A DNA stretch of 64,000 nucleotides from Myotis daubentonii. Its lineage: Eukaryota > Chordata > Mammalia > Chiroptera > Vespertilionidae. The DNA is taken from positions 54,713,205 through 54,777,204 of the forward strand of contig NC_081846.1 of the NCBI RefSeq assembly GCF_963259705.1, read 5' to 3'. Numbering within the stretch: the stretch's first letter is position 1; every line of letters starts with the position of its first letter. Shown piece by piece: positions 20,082 to 32,639 of this stretch. The translations under genes were made by a program, and so were the position numbers. The notes below the pieces were generated by a model that worked only from the letters and a program-made list of their open reading frames with translations, ran no database searches and was not told the origin of the DNA.

Positions 20082-22622
20082 TGTGCCCCAGAAGCCATGT
20101 AGGGACCACAGAACTAAAGTAAATTTTAAACTTCCACCCCCAATTCCAAATAAAGGAAAGAAGTGAAAGCTATACTTATTTAGAGCTCATCAACTAGAAA
20201 TTGCTACAGAAAACCAAGTATTGCTGTAAAGCTTAATTGTATGACTTTACAATGAAATTGTGGCAATGGGATCCACTTTTGCTTTCCAGGGTTGCGTAGA
20301 ATAGAATTTGAGAAATGTGGAGTTTTATAGGAAGAAAAATCTTAGAAACCTTGTCTCAAATAAAATGGGGAGAAGAAACAAAAACCCATTTTAATAAGCA
20401 CTGCAGTACTGTTTGGATAATATCCTGAACCCAATTCAGCTTCTATAAGACCATTACCACAGACTAATAGCACACATCATTAGTTACTTCAACAGCACAG
20501 CCCCATCGAACATATGTGCTGTCTGCATGGGAGGTCTGAGGGCCAAAGCTCAAGCATGCAGCAAAAAATGTGCAAAACGCAGGGCACTTCTGAAAGATTT
20601 GACTGAATATTAACATCCATTAAAAACTTTCTTTGTGTTGCATACAACTCATAACCTTTACCTATCTTTCCCCTCCCTCACTCTGCAGTATCTGTATTTT
20701 AAACAATTGAGATAATTAAATAATCCTCAGATGACTCACTTAAAAATAAGCCTAAATACAGTTCTTTACTAAGATGAATTCTAAGTAGTTATGAACTGGT
20801 GAGGCTTTCCAAAAGAACCTGGAAATTAGAGAAATAAGATGGTCTTCTGGAGTAAAGATGCAAAGTCACCTTCAAAGACAAACAAGTCAGGCCTGAAAGA
20901 CTTGGCTGCTATTTGATTAATTTATATAATGATGTTTTATTAAATATGTCAATCAAAGAGGAACTGGCCAATCAAATATATATAAATAAAGAAGCTTCAG
21001 GAAGCTTAACTTTGGCACCGCATTCAAGCATTATACATGGGAGAATCTGTTTGAGCCCAAACAAAACCCACTGAAAAGACCATTAAATTAATCTACCCTC
21101 TCCTAATTAATGCTCAAGAAAGAATATAATTTTACTTCCCATGTCTACAAGGAAAAGATAGGCAAGTCACATACATTTGAGTATTCTAGTTCAAATGGCA
21201 CCTATATTTTTTATTATAAATCACTAAATTGATATTTGGATTAAGATTCGGCTTCACAAGTAACTTGACTACAAGTACCACAAGCAAATCAGGTGACTAG
21301 AGGTTTTCAGTACCTGTTCCAGTTAAAGTTCTCAGCACAAATTAACAAATATACTTGATGAGCTCTGGTACTGTGAGTCACCCATGACACATGGGTTTAA
21401 TTTAATGACAAAGTGAAGGTTCTAAGTGTGCTGAGCTGAGGGCTTGATCCCAAGTTAATGAATGCCAATTTGCCAAGACTTTGAGTAATAGCTTGCCATC
21501 ATCCCCACATGACAGAGATCAGCTACACTATCATCACTAAAAATGACTTACTGGAACATCCACAAAGTGTTTCATAATTGTTTAGTGATTTTCATTTTAA
21601 CCATAAAAAGGGATTGCCTTTAGAAATTCAGACTTGGACACATTGAAATACACATAAAATTTCTTTACAGACAATAAAGTTATTTTAAACATAAATAAAA
21701 GGGCTACTTTCCTAAACATATTTCATAAATACCCATCCCATATGTTTAAGGTTTTGAAGTATAGGTGAGGTATTTGAAATAGGCACTATGCCATTATTTC
21801 TCCATCCCCGCCCTTGCAGACATCAGAACACTCTTTCCCATGAACCTGATGCATAGATGAGACCTATTTGCTATCTCTGGTATAGACTTTAGGTTGCTTG
21901 GGATTGATATTTCATATTATTTTCACATATAAGAAGTGTCATTTTGAGTCAAATTTATATGGGCATAGGGTATTATGATAAAATTTCAGGGCAAAACAAA
22001 TTGTTGTTCAGAAACATTAATAAAGAATAAAAATATGATAGGCTTTAGGTAAAATTTAAAAGAGAAAATTTAAATTTGATCTTAAATTATTTGTTTCCCA
22101 ATAGCAAGACGCATCTTCTTGGTTTTGTTCAACCTTCATAAGATTTGTTCCATAGGTTTGCCTCCTATTCAATCTTCTATATGGTAAAGAAGTTAATGAC
22201 GATACAGTGTGGCTACTTTGGAGATGAAAGACATATCAACAATTGGCATAAAGCTTGGAACAAAATGGAAGAGAGTGAGTAAGGCTTAGTCAAGAGCCTT
22301 GAGAGGTATTAATCATACTTTATTAATTGCATCTTAATTGTCTGTAGAAAACATATATGATCTTACTATATGATAGAGATAGAGGGATATGTTCACAGCA
22401 GTCTTACAACATGGGATAATTTTTCATACTTAAAGGACTATTCCTTTGTCCACTTCTACTAACAAAACTAACAATAGAATTAGGTTTAGATATAAGCAGC
22501 CTGATGAAGGACTCAAATGGAATACAAAGCAATTTTCCTCATTTATAAAATTGCAAATCAGAAGGGAGAACAGAGCCTCAATAAGTGTACCAAAGGAAAG
22601 CATATTTTGACTGAGATAAAAC
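20082..22622. other. AT-rich unique sequence, nothing recognised
   Basis: No gene or repeat recognised. This is one of the longest repeat-poor stretches of the window. Confidence 0.45.
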
Positions 22623-22633
22623 CAAAGAAGATG

Positions 22634-22856
22634 CCGAAACCGGTTTGGCTCAGTGGATAGAGCGTCGGCCTGCGGACTGAAAGGTCCCAGGTTCGATTCC
22701 GGTCAGGGGCATGTACCTGGGTTGCAGGCACATCCCCAGTGGGGGATGTGCAGGAGGCGGCTGGTCGATGTTTCTCTCTCATCGATGTTTCTGACTCTCT
22801 CTCTCCCTTCCTCTCTGTAAAAAATCAATAAAATATATATATATATTAAAAAAAAA
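22634..22856 (+). mobile_element. Ves SINE
   Basis: Starts CCGAAACCGGTTTGGCTC. Perfect 11-bp target duplication CAAAGAAGATG at 22623 and 22857. A (TA)n block lies in the tail. Confidence 0.97.
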
Positions 22857-23100
22857 CAAAGAAGATGAGTGAGAAAAACTTGGTAGAAGCATAGAGAATG
22901 TCAGGCCAGGTGGAAGCTGTAAAAAGGAAGAATATATTCCAACTAAAGTCAGGAACAAAGCTCTGCTACGATATAAATTGAATTGGAAATTTTAACTCAA
23001 TCAAATAAAGAAATAAAAACTAGAAAGGAAGAGAAAAATTATTATCAGATGATATGGTGAAATAAGTGGAAAACCCAGGAAAATCAATAGAAAAAAACTA

Positions 23101-23693
23101 GCTTATATAATAAAGAGGTAATATGCAAATTGACCGTCACTCCAACACAAGATGGCTGCCCCCATGTAGACACAAGATGGCCTCTACAAGATGGCCAGCA
23201 GGAGAGGGCAGTTGTGGGCAACCAGGCCTGCGAGGGAGGGCAGTTGGGAGTGACCAAGCCTGCAGAGGAGGGCACTTAGGAGCAACCAGGCCTGCAGGGG
23301 AGGGCAGTTGGGGGTGACCAGGCCTGCAGGGGAGGGCTGTTGGGGGGGATGAGGCCTGCAGGGGGAGCCAGTTGTGGGGGGACCAAGCCTGCAGGGGAGG
23401 GAAGTTGGGGGTGATCAGTTGGGGGGGACAAGGCCTGCAGGGGAGGGCATTTGGGGGCAATCAGGCCGGCAGGGGAGCAGTTAGGCATCGATCAGGCTGG
23501 CAGGGGAGTGGTTGGGAGCCAGCAGTCCTGAATTGTGAGAGGGATGTCCCACTGGGATCGGGCCTAAACGGGCAGTCAGACATCCCTCGAGGGATCTCAG
23601 ATTGGAGAGGGTACAAGCTGGGCTGAGGAACACACACACACACACACACACACACACCGCCCCATGCATGAATTTCATGCACCAGGCCTCTAG
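23101..23693 (+). mobile_element. Helitron with 32-bp minisatellite and (CA)n
   Basis: A at 23100, GCTTATATAATAAAGAGGTA (TC changed to GC), then three AAGATGG motifs at 23150-23195. Tandem units like AGGCCTGCAGGGGAGGGCAG run 23220-23470. (CA)n at 23630-23657, hairpin TGCATGAATTTCATGCA and CAGGCCTCTAG at 23693 before T. Sister of 45310-46018. Inserted in L1. Confidence 0.93.
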
Positions 23694-25233
23694 TAAAAAG
23701 ATAATTTAGTGAGGTAAAAGGATAGAAAATTAACCCATAAATCAATCATCTTCATATACAAATCAGTAGATAAGAGAAAATGTCTAAACTGAAAAAAGAA
23801 ATGTGCAAACCTGCATGTGGAAAGCTATAAAACTCTTATTAAATACAAAAAAGCAGATGCAAACAACAGAAAGATGTATCATGCTCTTGAGATTATCAAT
23901 TCTCCTAAAGCTTAATTTAACACAATCTCAAAAAAAAGCCACAAGAAGTTCTTGGATCTAGATATGTTAATCTAAAGTTTATATGTAAAGAAGAGTAATA
24001 GGGGTAGAGATAACTAGTACTATCAGATTTTAAAAACACTACAAATCATCTATAATCCACCAACACATAAATAGGTCAGTAGAACAGGTTATAATTATCT
24101 GGAAATAGACCCATGTAAATGTCAAATTTTAGTTTATCATTAAAGTAACATCTCAAATCACTGGGAAAAAGAATTTTTTAATAAATGATGCTGGGACAAT
24201 TGGATAATCAATTGGAAGAAAATAAAATTGGAGCAGTACAGAATAAAGTCCAAATGGCTCAGAAGTCTAAATATAAAAATTGAAACCATATAAATGGAAA
24301 TTAAGTAGAAGAAATTATGGTTAAATACCTTTATAACCTGGTAATGGGGAAGCCTTTGTAACTACAACTTAAAATCCAGAAACCATAAAATAAAATATTG
24401 ACAAGTTTGACTTTATAATTAAAAAAAAAATAAGTTTGCATGACAAAAAAAATATACTTATGTATGTATACATATATATAGAACATATACAAAGAAGACC
24501 TAGAACAAATGAAGAAAATGGTCAAAAATCTAATAGAAAAATGATAGTTCATGCACACAAAATTGCTAATAGACCTTAAATAAATTAAAATATTATCAAC
24601 CTATCTCATATGAGAAATGCAAATCAAACTACACTGAGATCCATTTTTTACCTATCACATTGACAAAAATCCAAAAGTCTTGACAACACACTCCATTGTC
24701 AAGGCTGTACAGAAACAGGCACTCTCAAACTTTTGTGGTTGGATTACAAAATGATGTGAATTCTATTGAGAACAAGTCGGTAATATCACAAAAATTACAG
24801 ATGTGTCTGCTATTTAACCCAGCAATCCTACTGCTGGCAATCTTCCCTGAAGCCACACTTTAAGAAATACAAACAACATATGCACAAGGTTATCCAAAGC
24901 AGCATTAGGTGTGATACCAAACAATTGAAAACAACTCAAATATCCTTTAAAAGCAATAGGTTAACAACTATTGTACATCCATAAAATGGATAGATACCTC
25001 CCAGTCATAGGAAAAAAAAAGAAAAAGTACTGCCATGAAGTGATCTCCAGGACACTAAAAATCCTCTGTAATTTACCAACACATAAATAGACCAGTATAA
25101 CAGATTACAATGTCTGGAAATAGACCCGTGTAGTTAGAAAAACTCTGTACTACCATGGAGTGATCTCTAGGATATAGTATGTGAAAAAAGCGAGATACCA
25201 AGCATGCTTCCCTTTTTATAAGAAAGGAGGAGA

Positions 25234-25454
25234 GCCGAAACCGGTTTGGCTCAGTGGATAGAGCGTCGGCCTGCAGACTGAAAGGTCCCGGGTTCGATTC
25301 TGGTCAAGGGCATGTACCCGGGTTGCGGGCACATCCCCAGTGGGAGATGTGCAGGAGGCGGCTGATCGATGTTCCTCTCTCATCGATGTTTCTAACTCTC
25401 TATCTCTCTCCCTTCCTCTCTGTAAAAAATCAATAAAATATATTAAAAAAAAAA
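25234..25454 (+). mobile_element. Ves SINE
   Basis: Perfect 13-bp target duplication AGAAAGGAGGAGA (25221 and 25455). Intact A and B boxes. Confidence 0.97.
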
Positions 25455-25473
25455 AGAAAGGAGGAGACAAGAA

Positions 25474-25498
25474 TGTGTGTGTGTGTGTGTGTGTGTGT
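25474..25498 (+). repeat. (TG)n microsatellite
   Basis: About 12 TG units in L1 3' sequence. Confidence 0.95.
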
Positions 25499-25620
25499 AT
25501 TTGCCTAATTTGCAAAGACACCTGGAAGAATAAACTAGAAACTAATACAAATTGTAAAAAAATTTCAAAGATGGATGTGGAGGAGACTCATCTAATACTA
25601 AAGACAAATTTTGCCTGCTT

Positions 25621-26539
25621 CACAATTTTGTCTAGGTTCAGCACACATATGTGTGTACATACACACACACAAACACACATACTCACTAAAAATCTGTCTT
25701 TTTTTTTTTTTTTTTGCTAATCTATTCAGCAGTACCCTGTCATAATTAGAAAATAAGAACCACCATAAAGTCTAAACTATCTTTTTGAGAGATCCTTAGG
25801 AACAAATTTGGCTCATATTTTGTAGTAATGCATTATTCACACATAGTTATGAATGAAAGAATTGGTACCATGTAAAAATGTGGTGGCTCCTTCTCTGAGC
25901 CATACCTTACATTAAATCAACAGAATTTACATAGTTTTAACATAGTGCTTTGGTCAGTTGTGAAGATTTTTGTAATGATTCTGGGTCTGTATAATACGGG
26001 GGCGGGGGAGACCTTCTTCATCACATTATTATCTTGTGATATATTCGTACAATTTGTAAAACTACACATTTCTAAAATATTTCAGGTGAAAAAAAATCCT
26101 TAGTGAAACTAATAGAAGATTAATAAATATACTCTGTTACCTCCTACATAGAATTCATCCTAAGGTACTATATGAATGAATTCTAAGGTGCTATGTGAAA
26201 TGAAATCATTACCAAGGTTCACTTCAATGACCTAAAAGGTTTAAGTCAGGTGTGGCCTCTCAGAAACCATCCCACTATAAATGGCTTGGGGGAAAGGAAG
26301 GAGGAAATGTACATTAGTCTGTCCAGATGGAGAAACAGAACTGACACCTTTCCCCCCCCCCCCAATGAAACACCTATTAAAAGTGGCACCATCAGCCATT
26401 TAGCTATTAAACTACTTTCAACATCAAAGAAAAGGAATTTTAAAGATAAAAAATATTAGTTTTCATTCTCATTAGTGAATATTCATACAGAAGAATGAAA
26501 TATAGCATTTACTAGAAATATTTCATATTCTTTTAATTT
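25621..26539. other. Nothing recognised
   Basis: AT-rich; a T run at 25699-25715 and a C run at 26350-26362 only. Confidence 0.4.
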
Positions 26540-26896
26540 TTGCTATGAAATATTTGATACATGACACAAAACAATATATGAGCCCACCACAGATTTTAAA
26601 AATGAGAACATTTACCAATAGCATATCTCTGTGTTCCTCTCTGATCTATCCCCCTGCCTCCCTCAAAGTAATCTCTATCTTTAATGTTATCATTCCTTTG
26701 CTTAAAAAAATAAATTCACCCCACATATACGAATCACTAAACCATGTATTTCTTAGTTTTAACTTTTTAAAAGTTTGGTTTCAAAACGGTACCATACTGT
26801 ATGATGATTTCTTCACTCAACACCCTGTTTTTAAGATCCATCCATATTATTATGTGAAACCGTATTACATTCATTCTTGCTTTGTGACTATTTCTT

Positions 26897-27121
26897 TTTA
26901 AAAATATATATATATATTATTGATTTTTTACAGAGAGGAAGGGAGAGGGATAGAGCGTTAGAAACATTGATGAGAGAGAAACACCGATTAGCTGTCTCCT
27001 GCACACTTCCCACTGGGGATGTGCCCACAACCAAGGTACATGCCCTTGACCAGAATCGAACCTGGGACCCTTGAGTCCGCAGGCCGACGCTCTATCCACT
27101 GAGCCAAACCGGTCAGGGCTG
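26897..27121 (-). mobile_element. Ves SINE
   Basis: Reverse copy with 13-bp duplication GTGACTATTTCTT (26884 and 27122). Confidence 0.96.
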
Positions 27122-27282
27122 GTGACTATTTCTTAACCCATTCTCCTGTCAAATAATAATTGGCTTGTATTCAGTTTCTTGCTATCACAATGTTAGTATA
27201 CATATTTTTGTTCATGCATGTTGGTATACTTATGCAAGTTTATCTAAAACTGATACCTAAATGAAATAGGTGGGTTACAGAA

Positions 27283-27636
27283 TCTATGTCCTTACTAATA
27301 AAAGCCTTATGCCGTCACAAGATGGCTGCATGCAAAGCGGGCGTGCACAGGTGGGCAGAGCTGGGCTTGACGCTGCAGGCGCGGCACAGAGCCTGCCTGA
27401 GAGTCCCGCCTCCGCCAGGCGAGGCCTGCCTGGGGGTAACCTGGCTCCATGCAGCGAGGCCTGCCTGGGGGTCCTAGGGGTCCTGCCTCCCGGCTCTGTG
27501 CAGCACAGAAGTAGGACCCCCAGTTCCAGCCTACTGCTTTGGGGCAATCCATCAAGGAGCCCTGGATGGGTGGGCGGGGCCTACCTCTTTGGGGCAATCG
27601 ATTGCAGGGCACAATTTTCATGCAATGAACCTCTAG
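27283..27636 (+). mobile_element. Helitron, first of a head-to-tail pair
   Basis: 5' end near 27283-27289 (TCCTTACTAATAAAAGCC), GTCACAAGATGGCTGC, degenerate hairpin GCACAATTTTCATGCA, AACCTCTAG at 27636, immediately followed by TC of the next element. The interior repeats GCGAGGCCTGCCTGGGGGT. Confidence 0.87.
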
Positions 27637-27974
27637 TCTATATATACATAAGGCTAATATGCAAAGTGTCCCCTCAGGAATTCGACTGGGAGAACAGGAG
27701 TTCAATCCCTCGCTATGATGTGCGCTGACCACCAGGGGGCGGCACGGAACATGGCAGGTGACCAGTGGTGGTGTCGGGGAGCTGAGGGCGTGAGGGAAGG
27801 AGGATGCAGGGAGGCGGGGAGGTGGGGGGGGGCATCACGTGGTGGCAGTAGCGTGTGGGTGGCAAGGGAAAGAGCAGGTCAGGAGGCGGGGAGGCAGGGA
27901 ACCTGATTGGCCCTAATCGCCGGCCAGGCCTAGGGACCCTACCCATGCACAAATTTTGTGCACCAGGCCTCTAG
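27637..27974 (+). mobile_element. Helitron, second of the pair
   Basis: 5' TCTATATATACATAAGGC, AATATGCAAAGTGTCCCC, a strong CTCF-like motif at 27724-27745, G-rich middle, hairpin TGCACAAATTTTGTGCA, CAGGCCTCTAG at 27974 before T. Confidence 0.92.
27724..27745 (+). promoter_or_regulatory. CTCF-like motif in a Helitron
   Basis: CTGACCACCAGGGGGCGGCA is close to the long CTCF consensus TGGCCACCAGGGGGCGCTA. Of the copies in this window it looks the best match. Binding untested. Confidence 0.45.
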
Positions 27975-28769
27975 TACTAGTATATTCAATTTTGAATTTA
28001 AATCTTTTTTCCAAAGGGAGTGTACCGATTGAAACTCCCATTAGCCATATATAAAAGTTCTTATTCCTCCACATACCTACCAACATTTTGGATTGTCAGA
28101 TTTAATTTTACTAAACTAATTGGTATAAAAATAATATCTCATTGTAATCAATAAGATGTTATTATGATAGATAATATAATGATATAATACAATAACATAA
28201 TCTAATGAGACTTAGCATATTTTCCATAAGTTTCCTTGTCATTCATATCTCCTCTGTTCAGATGTCACTATCTTTTCAAAGAGCTTATCTTGTCTCATTG
28301 AATTAAAAAAATATTTGCATACATACTCTTGGCACAAACACAATGCCAATTTTATGTCTTGTGAATATCCTCTCTGGGATGTGGTTTTTCTTTTCAGATT
28401 CTTTTTATGTTCTTAATTTTATTATAATCAAATTTATTATTCTTTTATGTTATATATGGTTAATATTTTTAGTTATGTTTAAGAAATTCTTCCCTATACA
28501 AAAATCATAAAAATATTATCTTATATTTTATTTTAAAGTTTTAAAGTTATACCTTTCACTTTTATGCAACTATTGCTGATTTTTATATATGGTATGAATT
28601 AGAGAACCAGTTTCTTTTTTTTTGGTATAGTTAATCAATTGTTTCAAAACCATCAATTACATAGACACGTTTTCCTAATGATCTGCAATATTAATCCCAC
28701 AAAAATTAACTAATTAACTAATCCAGCAAAATTGCAAGATACAAGATCAACACTCAAAAATCAGATGTA

Positions 28770-29981
28770 AGAAAGCCCACCGCATTGGAGAACATATTTG
28801 CCAATGTTATCTCTGATAAGGGTTTAATCTCCAAAATTTACAGGGAACTCCTACAACTTAACAAAAGGAAAATAAACAATCCAATCAAAAAATGGGCAAA
28901 GGACCTAAATAGACACTTTTCAAAAGAGGACATACAGAAGGCCAAGAGACATATGAAAATATGTTCAAAGTCACTAATCATCCAAGAGATGCAAATCAAA
29001 ACAACAATGAGGTACCATCTCACACCTGTCAGAATGGCTAACATCAACAAATCAACAAATGACAACTGCTGGTGAGGATGCAGAGAAAAAGGAACCCTCG
29101 TGCACTGCTGGTAGGAATGCAGCCTGGAGCCTGGAGCAGCCACTATGGCAAACAGTATGACGTTTCCTCAAAAAGTTAAAAATGGAACTCCCATCCGATC
29201 CAGTAATCCCACTTCTAGGAATATATCCCAAGAAATCAGAAACACCAATCAGAAAGGATATATGTACCCCTGTGTTCATAGCAGCACAATTTACAATCCT
29301 CCTATATAATAAAAGGCTAATATGCAAATTGTCCCCTTGACCGGAGTTTGACCGGGAGTTCGGCCAGGAGTTCCATTAGGGGGGCGGGGCTGGCCAGCTA
29401 ACTTCCCGCATCCCCTCCCCCCTGCTTGGCCCAATTGGCAGCGATTGGGGTGGGCCGGCCAGCCCCCACTCGTGCACGAATTCATGCACTGGGCCTCTAG
29501 TAGCTAAAATTTGAAAACAGCCTAAGTGCCCATCAGCAGATGAGTGGATTAAAAAACAGTGGTACATCTACAGAGTGGAATACTACGCTGCTATAAAGAA
29601 GAAGGAACTTTTAGCATTTGCAACAGCGTGGATGGACCTGGAGAGCCTTATGCTTAGTGAAATAAGCCAGTTAGAGAAAAATAAATAACACATGATCTCA
29701 CTCATTTGTGGAATATAATGAACAACATAAACTGATGAACAAAAATAGATCCAGAGACAAAGAAACACTAAACAGACTGTCCAACCTCAGAAGGAAGGCA
29801 GGGGAGTGGGTGGAAAAGAGATCAACCAAAGGACTTGTATGCATGCATATTAGAATAACCAAGGGACACAGACCTTGGGGCGGTGGGAACTTGTCCTGGG
29901 AGGTGGGACTGGCTGGGGAGGAGTCTGGGGGGGGGGGGGAGACATATGTAAACAATAAAAAAAGAAAGATTGAAGGACAAA
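28770..29981 (+). mobile_element. Younger L1 3' end, 5'-truncated, with nested Helitron
   Basis: ORF2 C-terminal region (ATGGGCAAAGGACCTAAATA; GGTACCATCTCACACCTGTC) through a 3' UTR (GAGATCAACCAAAGGACTTG) to an A-rich tail. Flanked by a 14-bp duplication AAAAATCAGATGTA (28756 and 29982). A Helitron at 29297-29500 splits it. Confidence 0.92.
29297..29500 (+). mobile_element. Small Helitron (204 bp) in L1
   Basis: TCCTCCTATATAATAAAAGG after A (29296); hairpin TGCACGAATTCATGCA, GGGCCTCTAG at 29500 before T. The uninterrupted L1 site reads TTTACAA|TAGCTAAAATTT (compare the L1 at 56149), which proves precise A|T insertion without duplication. Confidence 0.97.
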
Positions 29982-30409
29982 AAAAATCAGATGTATTTAT
30001 ATACACTAGCAATTAACAATTCCAAGAAATAATTAAGAAACAATTTAATTTATAATGGCAGCAAAAAAGAATAAAGTACATACTAGTAGGAATAAATTTA
30101 ACCAGGCAGGTGCAAGACTTATATACTTAAAACATTGAGCGTTGTGGAAAGAAATTAGAAAGAATCTAAATAAAGATGAAAAGACACTCTGTGTTCATGG
30201 ATTGAAAGACTTATTATTTTTAAGATAACAATACTCCCCCAAAATGAACTACAGATTCAAATTCATATGGAATTATGAGGGTCTTTAAATAGTTGAAACA
30301 ATCATAAAAAAGAAAAATAGAATTGGAGAACTCACGTTTCCTGATTTCAAAGCTTACTACAAAGTTACAGTAATCAAAACAATGTGGTGCAGGCATAACG
30401 ATAGACATA

Positions 30410-30787
30410 CACTTGTCCCTCAGTATCTGAGGAGGACTGGTTCCAGAACCCCCACAGACATAAAATGCAAGGATGCTCAAGTCGCCTGGTGTAGTATTTG
30501 CATATAACCTACCACATACTCCTGTATACTTTAAATCATCTCTAGATTACTTATAATATCTAATATAATGTAAACAGTTGTTATACTCTATTGTTTAGGG
30601 AATAATTGTAAGAAAAAAAAAGTCTACATGTTCGGTACAGATGCAACCATCATAGCCCTAACTAGCCCTAACTACATAGTACAGGTCAGCAATAAGGTAA
30701 CTATTTTTTTAATATTTTCAATATTTTTTAATATTTTCTGCAATTGGTGGAACAGAGTTCAAACCCACAGATATGGAGGGCTGAATG
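30410..30787 (+). mobile_element. Tigger/MER2-type mariner element
   Basis: Ends CACTTGTCCCTCAGTATCTG and GATATGGAGGGCTGAATG are imperfect inverted repeats, flanked by TA (30408, 30788). The interior GTAGTATTTGCATATAACCT and ACTTTAAATCATCTCTAGAT is diagnostic of the Tigger-derived family. Inserted in L1. Confidence 0.88.
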
Positions 30788-31000
30788 TATACATCAATGG
30801 ACTTGAATTGATGTGTCCATATATTTACAGTCAACTAATTTTCTACAGGAGTGCCAAGACCATTCAATGGGAAAGATCAGTCTCTTCAACAAATGACGCT
30901 GGGAAAATTGGATATCCACAAGGAAGTACAAACTGATGATACATAACTTCAAAATTATTTAAAGTGATACATAATAGAGTCATAATAACTTAAGGAAATT

Positions 31001-32639
31001 TGCAATGTTCTAAACCTAACCTTCTGAAACTGATATGAGGAAGGGCACACCTTCCTATAATATATCCCTTAATTCTGCTAGTAGAAACTACATATTGAGC
31101 AAGAAATATTGGGCCAACTCCACAAACCAATTTTTATATCTGTAACTCACTATACTTTCACAAGTTTAATTTGTCTTCACAACCTACTTTAACCCAAGCC
31201 TATCTACAAAACATTTCATTGACAGATGTGGCTGGTGGTGGGTTTCCATTTTTAACAAAAGTTAGTTTCTTGTCTTGAGGATTGAGTTTGTTTGAAAATC
31301 TTTGTGTTTTTTCCTAATTCTGTTGGTGCATCCAGTAAAATTCTGTTTTCATAACAACTACTATTCACAGATATCTATTTTTGTTTTACATAAAAGAAAA
31401 ACTGTAATTTAGGAACACAATGGCACATTTTTAAAATATTCATTTATAAATGTGCTAGCTTTGGACCAATGAGCTAGCTTGGGGGAAAATATTTACATTT
31501 TTGTTTCTCTTTAAAATTATACTAAAATTATCAAAATCATTTATTTACTGTTAGGTTCAGAGAGCTTGCATCTGGTGGTGATACAGGTATCATGCCAATG
31601 ATTAAGCTCTTGGATTAGCAATGCTAATAATAATTTGTACACAGATGTTACAAAAAAAATAACCTCTCTCTTTTTATTCTAGTTATGCTTATTTTTATGT
31701 AACATTCGAATTTGGGGAGGTTTTTTTCCAAGTAAACAAATGACATCTACATTTTAAACCAAAGTAAGTTTCTGGCGCACCTCCTACAAGTTGAAATCTA
31801 CCCTCTGTAGTTCTATCTTTGTGTTGTTGTTCTTTAATCAGTGACTACATTGAGTGTAAAGAAGTTTTATGCCAAATCACTAAATCTCTCAGAATACCCT
31901 AGGGAAATAAAAGTGATTGGAAGGCTATACAACTTGAAAAGTACAAATGAAGTGTTAGCATACATCAATTCACTCATTCCTTAAGATAAAATCTGCTGTA
32001 CAACTACCCAGCTGTCTGTTGGGTACCAAGCAAGGCACTTATAATATAACAAAGAACAAACAGAATTCCTGTTCTCAAGGAGACTATCCTGTTCTCCATG
32101 TACTGAAAATACTACCATTCAAATAACCAAATGTCTCTTTTCAAGTGATCTTTTTAAATTTCAAATATTTTAATTTACTTTGTAAAACCATTATTTAAAC
32201 ATGAAACATTAGGATTAAATTAAACTGAGCTACCAGAGGGTTTTTTTTAAGATTAAAGCATAATGTTTGATACTGCTTCCAAGTCTTTGAATTAAGCATT
32301 ATAAACATTAACAACATTTATGTAACCCTGAGGAGCCCCCAGCAAAACTATATGAGTTAGTGTTACAGGGATTGCAGATGCACTGAGGTGATGCGGATTC
32401 GCTGCAAGAATACACAGGGAAGAAAGAAAACAGACTCAACTGCCACCAACCAGGCAACATGGAAACATGCAAAATAGTTCCTTGTTGTTCAGGTTGTAAC
32501 AACGGTGGTTTTAAAGCCCAAGTTGCAACTCTAGTAGCCAACTTATGGCCCCGATAACATGCTTATCTAATGATCTCCTCTATCTTGAGTATGTACTGCC
32601 TCGCCATATACCGTATAACTGCCATTTTTGAAGTCATCC
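31001..32639. other. No gene; one weak ancient repeat segment
   Basis: Mostly AT-rich unique sequence. 31990-32100 (GTACCAAGCAAGGCACTTAT, TTCTCAAGGAGACTATCCTG) resembles the same unassigned ancient repeat as 15875-15985. 32300-32560 is GC-balanced and unrecognised. Confidence 0.4.

Larger units (their letters stand above)
22985..25620 (+). mobile_element. Old L1, ORF2 3' half to tail, interrupted
   Basis: L1 at 22985-23100, 23694-25233 and about 25468-25620. Recognisable ORF2 landmarks are TTATCAGATGATATGGTGAA, the GATGCTGGGACAATTGGATA region at 24187, the AATGCAAATCAAAC region at 24617 and the ACCCAGCAATCC region at 24818. A Helitron (23101-23693) and a Ves SINE (25234-25454) are inserted. 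All frames are broken. The segment 25051-25133 repeats 24033-24120. Confidence 0.8.
26540..28690 (-). mobile_element. Old L1, reverse orientation, interrupted
   Basis: Reverse L1 ORF2/3' sequence: about 26810-26890 (AAGATCCATCCATATTATTA), 27122-27280, 27975-28120 (CTCCCATTAGCC, CCTCCACATACCTACCAACA) and 28470-28690 (TAAGAAATTCTTCCCTATAC, ATGGTATGAATTAGAGAACC). Interrupted by a Ves SINE and a Helitron pair. All frames broken. Confidence 0.7.
28691..31000 (+). mobile_element. Old L1, forward, host of nested insertions
   Basis: L1 at 28691-28769 (CAAAATTGCAAGATACAAGA), 29996-30407 and 30790-about 31000 (TTCAACAAATGACGCTGGGA). It carries a younger L1 at 28770-29981 and a Tigger-type element at 30410-30787. 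Confidence 0.8.

Noticed and set aside
22558..22782. Recurring peptide of the type MREKHRSAASCTSPTGDVPAT on several frames
   Set aside because: It is the antisense translation of the Ves SINE, found at every SINE copy.
23084..23488. Proline-rich frames in the 23 and 45 kb Helitrons
   Set aside because: Products of the 32-bp minisatellite, not of a gene.
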